Notes under the pieces: generated by a model
What the model saw: the letters and a program-made list of their open reading frames with translations, nothing else
Database searches by the model: none
What the model was told of the DNA's origin: nothing
From: Phytohabitans flavus
GTDB taxonomy: Bacteria; Actinomycetota; Actinomycetes; Mycobacteriales; Micromonosporaceae
Length of the DNA stretch: 64,000 nt
Direction of reading: 5' to 3'
Assembly: GCF_011764545.1 (NCBI RefSeq)
Contig: NZ_AP022870.1
Location: forward strand, 558,001-622,000
Shown: piece by piece, positions 54,733-63,281 of the stretch
Layout of the letters: each line of letters begins with the position of its first letter
Numbering within the stretch: the first letter of the stretch is position 1
Position numbers and translations under genes: made by a program

Positions 54733-55944
54733 GTGAACACACCTCTGTGGGCGGTCCTGTCGACGCTCGGCGCCGCGGTGGTCGCCCTCGCGGTGGTGGA
54801 GGTGGTGCACCAGGTCCTGCTCCGGCTCGGCCGGCGCTACGTCCTGTTGCGGGAGCTGGCCGACCACGCGTACCGCCCTGCCCAGGCCTCGATGGCGATC
54901 TTCGCGATCGAGGGCGGGGTGCGGGCCACCGCCGGCACCTTCGCCGGCCGCGACCTCGTGGTGCACCTGCTCACGCTCGCGGTGATCGCCGGGTTCGCGT
55001 GGCTGACCGCCGCGCTCGCGCTCGTCGTCGAGGACGTGGCGCTCCAGACGTTCCGTACCGACGTGCCGGACAACCTGCGCGCCCGCAAGCGCCAGACACA
55101 GGTGCGGGTCCTGCGCCGGGTGACGGTCGCGGCGGTCGTGGTGGTCACGGTCGGCGTCATGCTGACGACGTTTCCCCATATCCGGGCGGTCGGCGCCAGC
55201 CTGCTCGCCTCGGCCGGCATCATCGGCGTCGTGGCGGCGCTCGCCGCGCAGAGCACGCTGGGCAACATCTTCGCCGGGCTCCAGCTCACGTTCAGTAACG
55301 CGCTCCGCCTCGACGACGTCGTCGTGGTGGAGGACGAATGGGGCCGGATCGAGGAGATCACGCTGACCACCGTCATCGTGCAGATCTGGGACGACCGGCG
55401 GCTGGTCATGCCGACCACCTACTTCACCACGCGGCCGTTCGAAAACTGGACCCGTACCGGCTCGGCCGTCCTCGGCACCGCCGAGTTCGACCTGGACTGG
55501 TCGGTGCCGGTGCAGGAGATGCGCGAGGAACTGCGCACCCTGATGGAGGGGAGCCACCTGTGGGACGGCCGGGTGTGCGTCCTCCAGGTGATCGACGCGG
55601 TGGGCGGCACGATCAAGGTGCGCGCGCTTATCAGCGCCGGCGACGCGCCGACGCTGTGGGATTTGCGCTGCCTGGTCCGCGAGCACTTCGTCGGCTGGAT
55701 CCGGGACCGCCAGCCCACCTCGCTGCCCCGGGTGCGGGCCGAGGTCGGCGACGGCGCCAACCGGCTGGCCTGGCAGTGGGTGCGCCCCTCGGCCGCGCAC
55801 GACGTCCGGCCCGGCCGCCGCAACATCCCGATGGAGCCGGACGACGACGCCCGGATCTTCGGCGGCGACCCGGAGGGCGAGGCCCGCGCGGCCGAGTTCG
55901 AAGGTCCGCCCGACCCGGCCCGCCCCGGCGGGACCCGAACCTGA
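54733..55944 (+). CDS. MscS-family mechanosensitive channel protein
   Basis: 403 residues, GTG start at 54733. Three to four membrane helices lead into the MscS core: a pore-lining helix LLASAGIIGVVAALAAQSTL, then NIFAGLQLTFSNALRLDD, and a beta domain starting VVVVEDEWGRIEEI. A C-terminal alpha/beta region and an acidic Gly/Pro-rich tail follow. It should open under membrane tension to release solutes on osmotic downshift. It precedes the holin-like/DUF3618/DUF4235 trio on the same strand. Confidence 0.92.
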   Translation: MNTPLWAVLSTLGAAVVALAVVEVVHQVLLRLGRRYVLLRELADHAYRPAQASMAIFAIEGGVRATAGTFAGRDLVVHLLTLAVIAGFAWLTAALALVVEDVALQTFRTDVPDNLRARKRQTQVRVLRRVTVAAVVVVTVGVMLTTFPHIRAVGASLLASAGIIGVVAALAAQSTLGNIFAGLQLTFSNALRLDDVVVVEDEWGRIEEITLTTVIVQIWDDRRLVMPTTYFTTRPFENWTRTGSAVLGTAEFDLDWSVPVQEMREELRTLMEGSHLWDGRVCVLQVIDAVGGTIKVRALISAGDAPTLWDLRCLVREHFVGWIRDRQPTSLPRVRAEVGDGANRLAWQWVRPSAAHDVRPGRRNIPMEPDDDARIFGGDPEGEARAAEFEGPPDPARPGGTRT

Positions 55945-56008
55945 GGCCGCGCGGTTGGCATCCTCCTAAGCTGGGCATTGTCCCTGACAGAGGGTGAAGG
56001 AGGACACC

Positions 56009-56458
56009 ATGGCCGATGTTCTCGAACGCGGTCCGGCCCGCCCGCTGAGCGAGCAGTCCACCGCCGAGCTGGTGCAACGCGCCAGCGAACAGATCTCCTT
56101 GCTGGTCCGCGACGAGCTGGCGCTCGCCAAGGCCGAGCTGGCCGAGAAGGGCAAGCATGCCGGTCTCGGCATCGGCCTCTTCGGCGGCGCGGCCGCGTTC
56201 GCCTTCTACGGGGTCGGTGCGATGACCGCCACCGGCATACTCCTGCTTGCTCTTGTCCTGCCGGCGTGGCTCGCCGCGCTGGTCGTGACCGTCGCGGTGT
56301 TCCTCTGCGCTGCGATAATGGCCCTCGTCGGCAAGCGACAGCTGAGCCGGGCCGTGCCGCCCGTACCGGAGGCGGCCGCGTCCGGGCTGAAGGCCGACGT
56401 GGACACGGTCAAGGGGGCCGTGCGGGCGCGGGCCAATGGCCATGGCGAGGGGGCGTGA
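56009..56458 (+). CDS. Phage-holin-superfamily-like membrane protein (DUF1469-type)
   Basis: 149 residues; AAGGAGG upstream fixes the ATG at 56009. A helical N-terminus (STAELVQRASEQISLLVRDE, LALAKAELAEKGKHAG) is followed by two membrane helices (GIGLFGGAAAFAFYGVGAM and ILLLALVLPAWLAALVVTVA). Actinobacterial members are chromosomal envelope proteins rather than lysis holins. It is followed directly (TGATG) by the DUF3618 gene, the usual partner. Confidence 0.88.
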   Translation: MADVLERGPARPLSEQSTAELVQRASEQISLLVRDELALAKAELAEKGKHAGLGIGLFGGAAAFAFYGVGAMTATGILLLALVLPAWLAALVVTVAVFLCAAIMALVGKRQLSRAVPPVPEAAASGLKADVDTVKGAVRARANGHGEGA

Positions 56459-56730
56459 TGGTTTCGACGAACGGCAGGGTCTCCGCCAACGGCAAAGTGG
56501 ACACCGAAGCACTGCGGGCAGAAATCCGGCAGACGCGGGCAGAGCTGGGCGAGACGGTACAGGCATTGGCGGCCAAGGCCGATGTCAAGGCGCGGGTACG
56601 CCGCTCGGCCGCGCATACCGCCGAGCGGGCCAGGGAAAACCGGGTGCAGTTGGCGGCCGCCGCGACGGCGGTTACCGGTGTGCTGGCGGCGATCGTGGTG
56701 TTGATGGTGCTGCGGAAGCGTTCCCGTTGA
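56458..56730 (+). CDS. DUF3618 protein
   Basis: 90 residues. The family core is clear: LRAEIRQTRAELGETVQALA, then KADVKARVRRSA, followed by one C-terminal membrane helix (LAAAATAVTGVLAAIVVLMV) and a basic end. It is probably a membrane-anchored coiled protein working with the preceding holin-like gene, to which it is coupled by TGATG. Function unknown in the family. Confidence 0.9.
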   Translation: MVSTNGRVSANGKVDTEALRAEIRQTRAELGETVQALAAKADVKARVRRSAAHTAERARENRVQLAAAATAVTGVLAAIVVLMVLRKRSR

Positions 56731-56765
56731 GCCGCGGGCTCCGGGACGGATGAGGAGGGGCCACT

Positions 56766-57038
56766 TTGGCCAAGGTCGTGAACAAGGTGGCGTACAAGCC
56801 GGTCGGCATCCTGCTGGGCATCGGCGCGGGCATCGTGGCTGGAGCGATCTTCAAGGAGGTCTGGAAAATCGCGTCCGGTGACAACGAAGCGCCCAGCGCC
56901 ACCGACGAGGACCGTGGCTGGGGCGAGATTCTCGCCGCCGCCGCCCTACAGGGAGCGATATTCGCCGTGGTCAGAGCGGCTGTCGACCGTGGCGGGGCGA
57001 CCGGCGTGCGCCGCCTGACCGGTCGCTGGCCGTCCTGA
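56766..57038 (+). CDS. DUF4235 membrane protein
   Basis: 90 residues from a TTG at 56766 with a strong GAGGAGGGG site upstream that decides the start. The family opening is VAYKPVGILLGIGAGIVAGA, with FKEVWKIASG after the first helix, and a second helix (ILAAAALQGAIFAVVRAAVD). It regularly follows holin-like and DUF3618 genes in actinobacteria. Role unknown. Confidence 0.9.
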   Translation: MAKVVNKVAYKPVGILLGIGAGIVAGAIFKEVWKIASGDNEAPSATDEDRGWGEILAAAALQGAIFAVVRAAVDRGGATGVRRLTGRWPS

Positions 57039-57257
57039 AACGGACTCGCCTATCCCCTTCTTAACGGCGGATCAGGTCACATGTCGGAGAATTTCCTCCG
57101 GTAGACTGTGCGAAGTTTTTGCGTACGTGGTTTGCTGTTCCACGCTGTTCTAGAGATGGCGTGGTTGGGAAGACTCCTTCACGGCGCCAGTGCTCGAAAA
57201 CGGCCAACCGGCCGCCGCACCGGGTGCTCGGCCGCCAGTTTCAGAAGGAGATACAGC

Positions 57258-57461
57258 ATGGCGCAGGGAACCGTGAAGTGGTTCAACGCAGACAAGGGCT
57301 TCGGCTTCATCACCGTTGACGGCGGGGGTTCCGACGTCTTCGTCCACTTCTCGGCGATCCAGACCAGCGGTTACCGGACGCTGGAGGAAAACCAGCGGGT
57401 GGAGTTCGAGATCGCCCAAGGCCAGAAGGGCCCGCAGGCCGAGCAGGTCCGCCCCATCTGA
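57258..57461 (+). CDS. Cold-shock domain protein (CspA family)
   Basis: 67 residues. RNA-binding motifs RNP1 (KGFGFITV) and RNP2 (VFVHFSAI) are intact. The AGAAGGAG site supports the ATG at 57258. About 220 bases separate it from the DUF4235 gene, enough for the long regulated 5' leader usual for csp messages. It acts as an RNA chaperone. A strong hairpin follows the gene. Confidence 0.97.
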   Translation: MAQGTVKWFNADKGFGFITVDGGGSDVFVHFSAIQTSGYRTLEENQRVEFEIAQGQKGPQAEQVRPI

Positions 57462-57479
57462 TCGAGCCTCGACAGCGTC

Positions 57480-57512
57480 GAGCCCCCGCGTCCACCAACG
57501 GGCGCGGGGGCT
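57480..57512 (+). terminator. Strong hairpin after the cold-shock gene
   Basis: GAGCCCCCGCG (57480-57490) and CGCGGGGGCTC (57502-57512) form a perfect 11-bp G/C-rich stem with an 11-base loop, 18 bases past the stop. It also lies next to the 3' end of the convergent small membrane protein gene. Confidence 0.8.
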
Positions 57513-57517
57513 CGGTG

Positions 57518-57745
57518 CTATCGGTCTCCGGCCGTTCCTTGGTTTTCCGGCGCCTGCCGGCGGCGCAGGCGTAAGCCGACGCCGACCAGGACGATGCCGA
57601 ACACTGCCACGATCGGGCCGACCACCGCCCACAAGCGATCGTCGGTCATCACGCTGCCAGACAGATAGCCCAGCCCTTGCAGCGTCCAAACGGCGCCCAC
57701 CACTACGGCGAGCATCCCCAGCGCGAGTGGTAACCACGCCTTCAC
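57518..57745 (-). CDS. 75-residue two-helix membrane protein
   Basis: The GTG at 57745 has GGGAGG upstream. Two hydrophobic helices (LPLALGMLAVVVGAVWTLQG and LWAVVGPIVAVFGIVLVGVG) are joined by a short loop (YLSGSVMTDDR), with a basic tail (RLRRRQ). The pattern is frequent in small actinobacterial membrane proteins, without known function. It follows the aldo/keto reductase by 13 bases and is probably cotranscribed. Confidence 0.75.
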   Translation of the reverse strand: MKAWLPLALGMLAVVVGAVWTLQGLGYLSGSVMTDDRLWAVVGPIVAVFGIVLVGVGLRLRRRQAPENQGTAGDR

Positions 57746-57758
57746 GGACGTGCCTCCC

Positions 57759-58814
57759 TTACCAGCGGTCGTGGACCAGGGGGCGGATGAGTTCGTCGTA
57801 CACCTCGGCGACGGCGGCATGCGCCTCAGGGGTCAAGCGTGCCAGGTCAGCGGCCGCGGCGTTGGCCCTTGCCTGCTCCGGGCCACGGGCACCCGGGATC
57901 ACCACGGTCACGCCCGGCAGGTCGGCGATCCACCGCAGCGCCCACTGAGCCATCGTCGCGCCCGGCGGGACCAGCGGCTTCAGGCGGCGGACGGCTTCCA
58001 GGCCCACCTCGTACGGCACGCCGGAAAACGTCTCACCCACGTCGAACGAGTCGCCGTGCCGGTTGTAGTTGCGGTGGTCGTCGGCGCCGAACGTGGTGTG
58101 CTCGTCGTACCGCCCGGAGAGCATCCCGCTGGCCAGCGGCACCCGGGCGATGATGCCCACCCCGGCGGCGGAGGCGGCCGGCAGCACGGCCTCGATGGGC
58201 TTGTGGCGCAACGCGTTCAGGATGATCTGCACGCTCGCCACACCTGGGCGGGCGATCGCGGTGAGCGCCTCCTCGACCCGCTCGACGCTCACGCCGTACG
58301 CCCCGATGCGCTTCTCCTGGACGAGCGTGTCGAGCGCGTCGAAAACCGCGTCTGTCGAGTACACCGGCGTGGGCGGGCAGTGCAGTTGCACAAGGTCGAG
58401 CGTGTCGACGCCGAGGTTGGCGCGGGATCGGTCATTCCACGCGCGGAAGTTGTCGATGTTGTACGCGGACGGCTCCTGCGGCACGCGCCGCCCCATTTTG
58501 GTCGCCACGGTCAGGCTGGGGCCGGCGGGGTGCTGGCGCAGGAAGCGGCCGATGATCTGCTCGCTGCGGCCGTCGCCATACACATCCGCGGTGTCCAGGA
58601 ACGTGACGCCGGCGTCGACCGCGGCGCCGAGCGTCGCGAACGCCGCGTCCTCGCTCACCTCGCCCCAGTCCGCGCCGAGCTGCCAGGCACCGAGTCCGAT
58701 TACTCCAACATCACGGCCTAATCCTGCTGCGTCCGCCTGCGCGGCGCTTGCGCCCGATGGCGCTACGGGCGCGGCTGCGGACAGCCGCGCGAAGCTGCGC
58801 TTCTCCACGGGCAC
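57759..58814 (-). CDS. Aldo/keto reductase
   Basis: 351 residues. The catalytic tetrad is visible: D and Y in DTADVYGDGRSE, K in VATKMG, and H in LVQLHCPP. The NADPH-binding C-terminus is also present (VIPGARGPEQARANAAA). The N-terminus is odd: between EKRSFARL and GLGRDVGVIGLGAWQ there is an Ala-rich insertion of about 18 residues. The following codons are unusually AT-rich, including a TTA leucine codon at 58719-58721. Substrate unknown. Confidence 0.9.
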   Translation of the reverse strand: MPVEKRSFARLSAAAPVAPSGASAAQADAAGLGRDVGVIGLGAWQLGADWGEVSEDAAFATLGAAVDAGVTFLDTADVYGDGRSEQIIGRFLRQHPAGPSLTVATKMGRRVPQEPSAYNIDNFRAWNDRSRANLGVDTLDLVQLHCPPTPVYSTDAVFDALDTLVQEKRIGAYGVSVERVEEALTAIARPGVASVQIILNALRHKPIEAVLPAASAAGVGIIARVPLASGMLSGRYDEHTTFGADDHRNYNRHGDSFDVGETFSGVPYEVGLEAVRRLKPLVPPGATMAQWALRWIADLPGVTVVIPGARGPEQARANAAAADLARLTPEAHAAVAEVYDELIRPLVHDRW

Positions 58815-58865
58815 ACACTAGCGCTAGAGTAAGCAAGACGTACGTACGGTTTGGAGGGCGGCGCG

Positions 58866-59633
58866 ATGTGGGATCCGGCCAGTTACCTGCGGTTCGGCGG
58901 TGAGCGGGCGCGGCCGTTCTTCGACCTTGTCGCCCGGATCGGCGCGGAGCGGCCGCGCGCCGTCGCCGACCTCGGTTGCGGTCCAGGCAACCTCACGGCG
59001 GTCCTCGCCGAGCGCTGGCCGGGCGCGCGGGTCCGCGGCCTCGACTCGTCGGCCGAGATGATCGGGCAGGCGCGCGTCGGGTCGTACCCGGTGGATTTCG
59101 AAGTGGGCGACCTGCGCGACTGGACCCCGGAGGCCGACCTCGACGTTGTCGTCTCCAACGCGGCGCTCCAGTGGGTGCCCGGCCACGAGGCGCTGCTGCC
59201 GCGGTGGGTGGCGGCGCTGCCGCCCGGTGCGTGGCTGGCCGTCCAGGTGCCGGGCAACTTCGACGCCCCCTCCCACCTCGCGCTGCGAGCGCTGAGCGTC
59301 GAGGCCGGGCTGGGCGACTTCGTCCGTGACGCGCCGGTGCTCGACCCGGCGGGCTATGCCGACCTGTTGGCCGGCGCCGGGTGCGCGGTGGACGCGTGGG
59401 AGACCACGTACCTGCACCGGCTGCCCGTGGTGCCCGGCGCCGAGCACCCGGTCCTGACCTGGATGGAGGGGACTGCGCTGCGGCCGGTGCGGGCGGCCCT
59501 CGACCACGAGCGGTGGGAGGTGTTCCGGGACACGCTAGGAAAACGCCTCGCAAAGGTTTATCCGGTGCGCGGTACGGTCGTGTCCTTCCCGTTTCGAAGG
59601 ATCTTCGTCGTCGCGCGTACACAGGGGGACTGA
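58866..59633 (+). CDS. tam: Trans-aconitate 2-methyltransferase-like SAM methyltransferase
   Basis: 255 residues from the ATG at 58866, with GGAGG upstream. SAM-binding motif I is DLGCGPG (35-41), followed by VRGLDSSAEMI, the acidic loop after strand 2. The opening MWDPASYLRFGGERARPF and the QWVPGHEALL segment are typical of Tam. It methyl-esterifies trans-aconitate to relieve aconitase inhibition. Its TGA is coupled to the adenosine deaminase start. Confidence 0.88.
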   Translation: MWDPASYLRFGGERARPFFDLVARIGAERPRAVADLGCGPGNLTAVLAERWPGARVRGLDSSAEMIGQARVGSYPVDFEVGDLRDWTPEADLDVVVSNAALQWVPGHEALLPRWVAALPPGAWLAVQVPGNFDAPSHLALRALSVEAGLGDFVRDAPVLDPAGYADLLAGAGCAVDAWETTYLHRLPVVPGAEHPVLTWMEGTALRPVRAALDHERWEVFRDTLGKRLAKVYPVRGTVVSFPFRRIFVVARTQGD

Positions 59634-60658
59634 TGCTGGAGTCGTTCATCGCCGGACTGCCCAAGGTGGAGTTGCACGTCCACCACGTCGGCTCGGCGGC
59701 ACCCCGGATCGTGGCCGAGCTGGCCGCTCGCCACGAGGGGCGCACGCCGGTGCCGGCCGACCCGGCGGCGGTGGCGAAGTACTTCGAGTTCCGCGACTTC
59801 GCCCACTTCATCGAGATCTACCTGAGCGTGGTCGACCTCATCCGCGATCCCGAGGACGTGCGCATCCTGACCTACGAGGTGGCCCGCGAGCTGGCCCGCC
59901 AGCAGGTGCGGTACGCCGAGCTGACCGTCACGCCGTACTCGCACGTGTCGCGGGGCATCCCGGCGGAGGCGTTCTGCGCGGCGATCGAGGACGCGCGGGT
60001 GCGGGCCGAGGCCGAGATGGGCATCGTGCTGCGCTGGTGCTTCGACATCCCGGGCGAGGCGGGGCTGCCGGCGGCCGAGGAGACGCTCGAGATCGCGCTC
60101 GACCACCGGCCGGACGGGCTGGTCAGCTTCGGGCTCGGCGGGCCGGAGGTGGGGGTGCCGCGGCCGATGTTCAAGCCGTACTTCGACAAGGCTCGGGCGG
60201 CCGGGCTGCGCTCGGCGCCGCACGCGGGCGAGACCACCGGGCCGGAGACGATCTGGGACGCGATCCGCGAGCTGGGCGCCGAGCGGATCGGCCACGGGAT
60301 CTCGGCGGTCCAGGACGAGCGGCTGATGGCGTACCTGGCCGAGCACCGCATCCCGCTCGAGGTCTGCCCGACGTCCAATGTGTGCACCCGCGCGGTCGCC
60401 TCGATCGAGGAGCACCCACTGTCGGCGCTGCGCGCGGCGGGCGTACCGGTCACGATCAACTCGGACGACCCGCCGATGTTCGGCACCACGCTCAACGACG
60501 AGTACGCGGTGGCCGCGCGCCTGCTCGACCTCGACGAGGCGGGCCTGGGGGAGCTGGCGAAGGACGCGGTGGACGCGTCGTTCCTCCCCGACGGCGAGAA
60601 GCGCAAGATCAAGGAAGAGATCGACGCGTACGTCGCAACGGCACCTCAGAGCGCGTAG
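59633..60658 (+). CDS. add: Adenosine deaminase (or adenine deaminase) family enzyme
   Basis: 341 residues. The zinc ligands and catalytic groups are in order: H15 and H17 (ELHVHHVGSA), HAGE with H197 and the catalytic Glu, a conserved IGHGI histidine, and SDDP with D278/D279. The family usually reads LH-H-GS, so the HVHHVGS spelling is slightly unusual. It deaminates adenosine or a related purine (S-adenosylhomocysteine derivatives are possible) in the cytosol. It overlaps the tam stop by one base; its end overlaps the convergent 60-residue gene by 13. Confidence 0.9.
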   Translation: MLESFIAGLPKVELHVHHVGSAAPRIVAELAARHEGRTPVPADPAAVAKYFEFRDFAHFIEIYLSVVDLIRDPEDVRILTYEVARELARQQVRYAELTVTPYSHVSRGIPAEAFCAAIEDARVRAEAEMGIVLRWCFDIPGEAGLPAAEETLEIALDHRPDGLVSFGLGGPEVGVPRPMFKPYFDKARAAGLRSAPHAGETTGPETIWDAIRELGAERIGHGISAVQDERLMAYLAEHRIPLEVCPTSNVCTRAVASIEEHPLSALRAAGVPVTINSDDPPMFGTTLNDEYAVAARLLDLDEAGLGELAKDAVDASFLPDGEKRKIKEEIDAYVATAPQSA

Positions 60659-60828
60659 AGCGGGTCCTGCCAGCAGGCCAGTACGGCCAGGATGACGCCG
60701 CTGCCGATGGCCACCCAGCGGATCAGGCGGCGGCGCGACCGGGTGGGCTCCTGGCCCTCCGGCTCCGCCACCGCCGCTCCGGGTTGGCGCCACGGTGAGG
60801 GCGTCGCCGCGCGGCTGTGCTCGGTCAC
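60646..60828 (-). CDS. 60-residue single-pass membrane protein
   Basis: GTG start at 60828 with an excellent AAGGAGG site six bases upstream. A charged, Pro-rich cytosolic part (MTEHSRAATPSPWRQPGAAV) precedes Arg residues and one helix (LIRWVAIGSGVILAVLACW). No family is recognised. Its 3' end overlaps the adenosine deaminase gene. The strong ribosome site makes it a convincing small gene. Confidence 0.72.
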   Translation of the reverse strand: MTEHSRAATPSPWRQPGAAVAEPEGQEPTRSRRRLIRWVAIGSGVILAVLACWQDPLYAL

Positions 60829-60845
60829 GTGCCCTCCTTAGGTGG

Positions 60846-60890
60846 GCGCGCGGCGGGAGCAGGGTTGGGGGACCATTTCCCGCCGCGCGC
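60846..60890 (-). terminator. Long perfect hairpin between the histidine kinase and the small membrane gene
   Basis: GCGCGCGGCGGGA (60846-60858) and TCCCGCCGCGCGC (60878-60890) form a perfect 13-bp stem with a 19-base loop. It sits downstream of the kinase gene on the minus strand and just upstream of the small gene. Nothing else was seen in the 61056-60829 gap. Confidence 0.65.
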
Positions 60891-61055
60891 GCAAAAGGTC
60901 CCACCGGACCGCTGTGGGTGGACAAACTGCGGGTGGTGGCCCGGAGGAACCAGGATGGGATCGCGGTCGATGCTGCCATCCGGCCGCCGTACCAATGGTC
61001 CGGTTAACCCAGACCTAAGGAGAACTTGCCGGTCTCCTGCCCTTCCGGCGCCCCG

Positions 61056-62468
61056 TCAGTCGCGGTTGGGGCGCTGGCGGGGCCAGCGGCGGGCGCCGGG
61101 CTCGCGGGCCAGCCGGCCCACCAGGCCGAAGCGGCTCACCTGCTTGGGTACCGCCTCGGCGTCGGCGAGCAGCATGACCACACTGGCACCGCCGAGCCGT
61201 GCGCGGTCGATGCTCACCGAGCCGCGCGCCTGCTGGGCCGCCCGGCGCGCGATGTCGAGGCCCAGGCCGGTGGAGCCTCGGTCGCTGGTGCCGCGGCGCA
61301 GCGCGCGGTCCGGGTTGGCGATGCCCGGTCCGGCGTCGTCCACACGTACCGCCACGTAGCCGTCCCGCCGGGAGATCGCGACCTCGAACGCGGTGCCCTG
61401 CGGCGTGTACCGGAAGACGTTGCCGAGCACCGCGTCGAGTGCGGCAGCGAGCTCGGCCCGGGGCAGCGGCACCGGGATGTGCGAGTGCGCGCCGGTCACC
61501 TGGTTGGGTCGCTGCTGGTCGCTGGCGAGCGCGGACCAGAAGACCATGCGGTCACGGACCACCTCGGCGGCGTCGCAGATGCTCTCCTCGGGCTGCTCGG
61601 CCTGCTCGACCACCTTGCGGCTGGTCTTGATGAGCACGTCGACCTCGCCCTCCAGCGTCACGATCGCCTGGCGGATGCGGCGGATCGTGCGCCGCCGGTC
61701 GAGCTCGGCCGCGCTGAACTGCCCCACGCTCGTGTCGTCCGAGTCCAGCGCGTCCGCGTCCAGCCGGAGCACGGTCAGCGGCGTACGCAGCCGGTGGGAC
61801 AGGTCGGCGACAAGCTCGCGCTCGTTGCTGCGGGCGGCGACGAGCTTGTCGGCCATGCGGTTGAACGCGTACCCCGCCTCGGCCAGCTCGCGCGGGCCGC
61901 TGGGCTGCACGCGTACGGCGAGGTCACCGTCACCGACCGCCATCGCGCCCTCGACAAGCGAGCGCGCCGAGTTGACCGCCACGGAAGCGAGCCGGTCGAC
62001 CACGACCACCGACGCCGCGACGAGGCCGAGGGTGAGGCCGATCAGCAGCCACCAGTTGGCACCGCCGAACGCGCCGTCGGGCAGGAAGACCTCCACGACG
62101 GCGGTAGCACCTTCCATGGGTACCGACTGGAGGTAGACCTTGCCGCCGTCGGTGTCGGCGAGCACCGGCGCGGTACCGCCGGCCGCCCGGGTCACGTCCT
62201 CCGGCTTGGCGCGGGAGCCCTCGGCGGGCGCCTTGAGACCGTGCACCACGGCCGGGTCACCCTCGCCGGCGGCGAGCGCGGCGCGCTTTACCTGGTCGTC
62301 GTTGGCCGCGACGGTGAGCGCGCCGGCGACGGCGGCCGTACGCCGCTGGGCAGCCGCCACCGCCTCGTCGTGCGCGTCCGCCCGCTGCTCGAGGCCGAGC
62401 GGGATCATGAAGGCCAGGGCGGCGATGGTGGTGAGAGCGGCGGTGACGTAGGCGTGCGCCTGCCTCAG
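61056..62468 (-). CDS. Two-component sensor histidine kinase
   Basis: About 470 residues if translation begins at the CTG at 62468, which overlaps the regulator TGA (CTGA); no ATG, GTG or TTG is near in this frame, so the start is uncertain. Helices at about 8-27 and 139-157 enclose a small extracellular sensor. A HAMP segment follows, then the H box DLSHRLRTPLT (H225), N box NVFRYTPQG and G box DDAGPGI. It autophosphorylates on H225 and passes the phosphate to the partner encoded just upstream. The stimulus is unknown. Confidence 0.9.
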   Translation of the reverse strand: MRQAHAYVTAALTTIAALAFMIPLGLEQRADAHDEAVAAAQRRTAAVAGALTVAANDDQVKRAALAAGEGDPAVVHGLKAPAEGSRAKPEDVTRAAGGTAPVLADTDGGKVYLQSVPMEGATAVVEVFLPDGAFGGANWWLLIGLTLGLVAASVVVVDRLASVAVNSARSLVEGAMAVGDGDLAVRVQPSGPRELAEAGYAFNRMADKLVAARSNERELVADLSHRLRTPLTVLRLDADALDSDDTSVGQFSAAELDRRRTIRRIRQAIVTLEGEVDVLIKTSRKVVEQAEQPEESICDAAEVVRDRMVFWSALASDQQRPNQVTGAHSHIPVPLPRAELAAALDAVLGNVFRYTPQGTAFEVAISRRDGYVAVRVDDAGPGIANPDRALRRGTSDRGSTGLGLDIARRAAQQARGSVSIDRARLGGASVVMLLADAEAVPKQVSRFGLVGRLAREPGARRWPRQRPNRD

Positions 62469-63154
62469 TCCGGTGCCACCAACCGGAATCCGACCCCCCG
62501 CACGGTGCGCAGGTAGCGGGGCTTCGCTGCGGACTCGCCCAGCTTGCGGCGTAGCCAGTACAGATGCACGTCGATGGTCTGGTCCTCGCCGACCGACGGT
62601 TGCCGCCATACCTCCTCCAACAGCTCCCGGCGGGACACCACGCGGCCCGGGCGGGCCGCCAGGTATGCCAGCAGGTCGAACTCCTTGCGGGTGAGCGCGA
62701 GCGGCACCCCGTCGAGGTGCGCGCTCCGCTCGCCGACGTCGACCTTGAGGCCGCCGACCTCGTGCACCGCGGGCTGGACCGCCCGGCTCGCCCGCCCGGC
62801 GCGACGCAGCACGCTCGTGATGCGCGCGTCGAGGTGGGCGCCGGTGAACGGCTTCACCATGTAGTCGTCGGCGCCGGCGCGCAGCAGTCGCACGATTGCC
62901 TGCTCGTCGTCACGGGCGGTGGCGATGATGATCGGTATGTCGGTTATGCCCCGCAGCATGCGCAGGGCGTCGGCGCCGTCGAGGTCGGGCAGGCCGAGGT
63001 CGAGCACCACCAAATCGGGCGTCTCGGAGGCGACCCGGCGCAGCGCGTCGAGCGCGGTGCCGACGGCGTGGACGGCGTGGCCCCGATCAGCCAGCGAACG
63101 CAGCATCGCGCCACGCACAACATGGTCGTCTTCGACCAGGAGGACGGTGGCCAT
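62465..63154 (-). CDS. OmpR/PhoB-family response regulator
   Basis: 229 residues. The receiver has the acidic pair in LVEDDHVV, phospho-acceptor D52 (LDLGLPDLDG) and K101 (VKPF). The C-terminal winged helix has LTRKEFDLLAYLAARPGRVV and the recognition helix QTIDVHLYWLRRKL. It partners the adjacent kinase; genes are coupled at the stop/start. Targets are unknown. The divergent GH63-like gene 127 bases away is a candidate. Confidence 0.94.
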   Translation of the reverse strand: MATVLLVEDDHVVRGAMLRSLADRGHAVHAVGTALDALRRVASETPDLVVLDLGLPDLDGADALRMLRGITDIPIIIATARDDEQAIVRLLRAGADDYMVKPFTGAHLDARITSVLRRAGRASRAVQPAVHEVGGLKVDVGERSAHLDGVPLALTRKEFDLLAYLAARPGRVVSRRELLEEVWRQPSVGEDQTIDVHLYWLRRKLGESAAKPRYLRTVRGVGFRLVAPD

Positions 63155-63281
63155 GCGAAGACGGTACTGCCCTTGGCAAGCGGCGGACGATCCCGGTTTG
63201 CTGATCTGACGTCGTTCCGATAATCGAGACACGATCCGAATGCCCCTGCGTTACGACTAGTGACCTGCAAGGATGGATTGA

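Noticed and set aside
56009..57038. Prophage or lysis module suggested by a holin-like gene
   Set aside because: The gene is in the usual actinobacterial holin-like/DUF3618/DUF4235 trio with no phage genes nearby.
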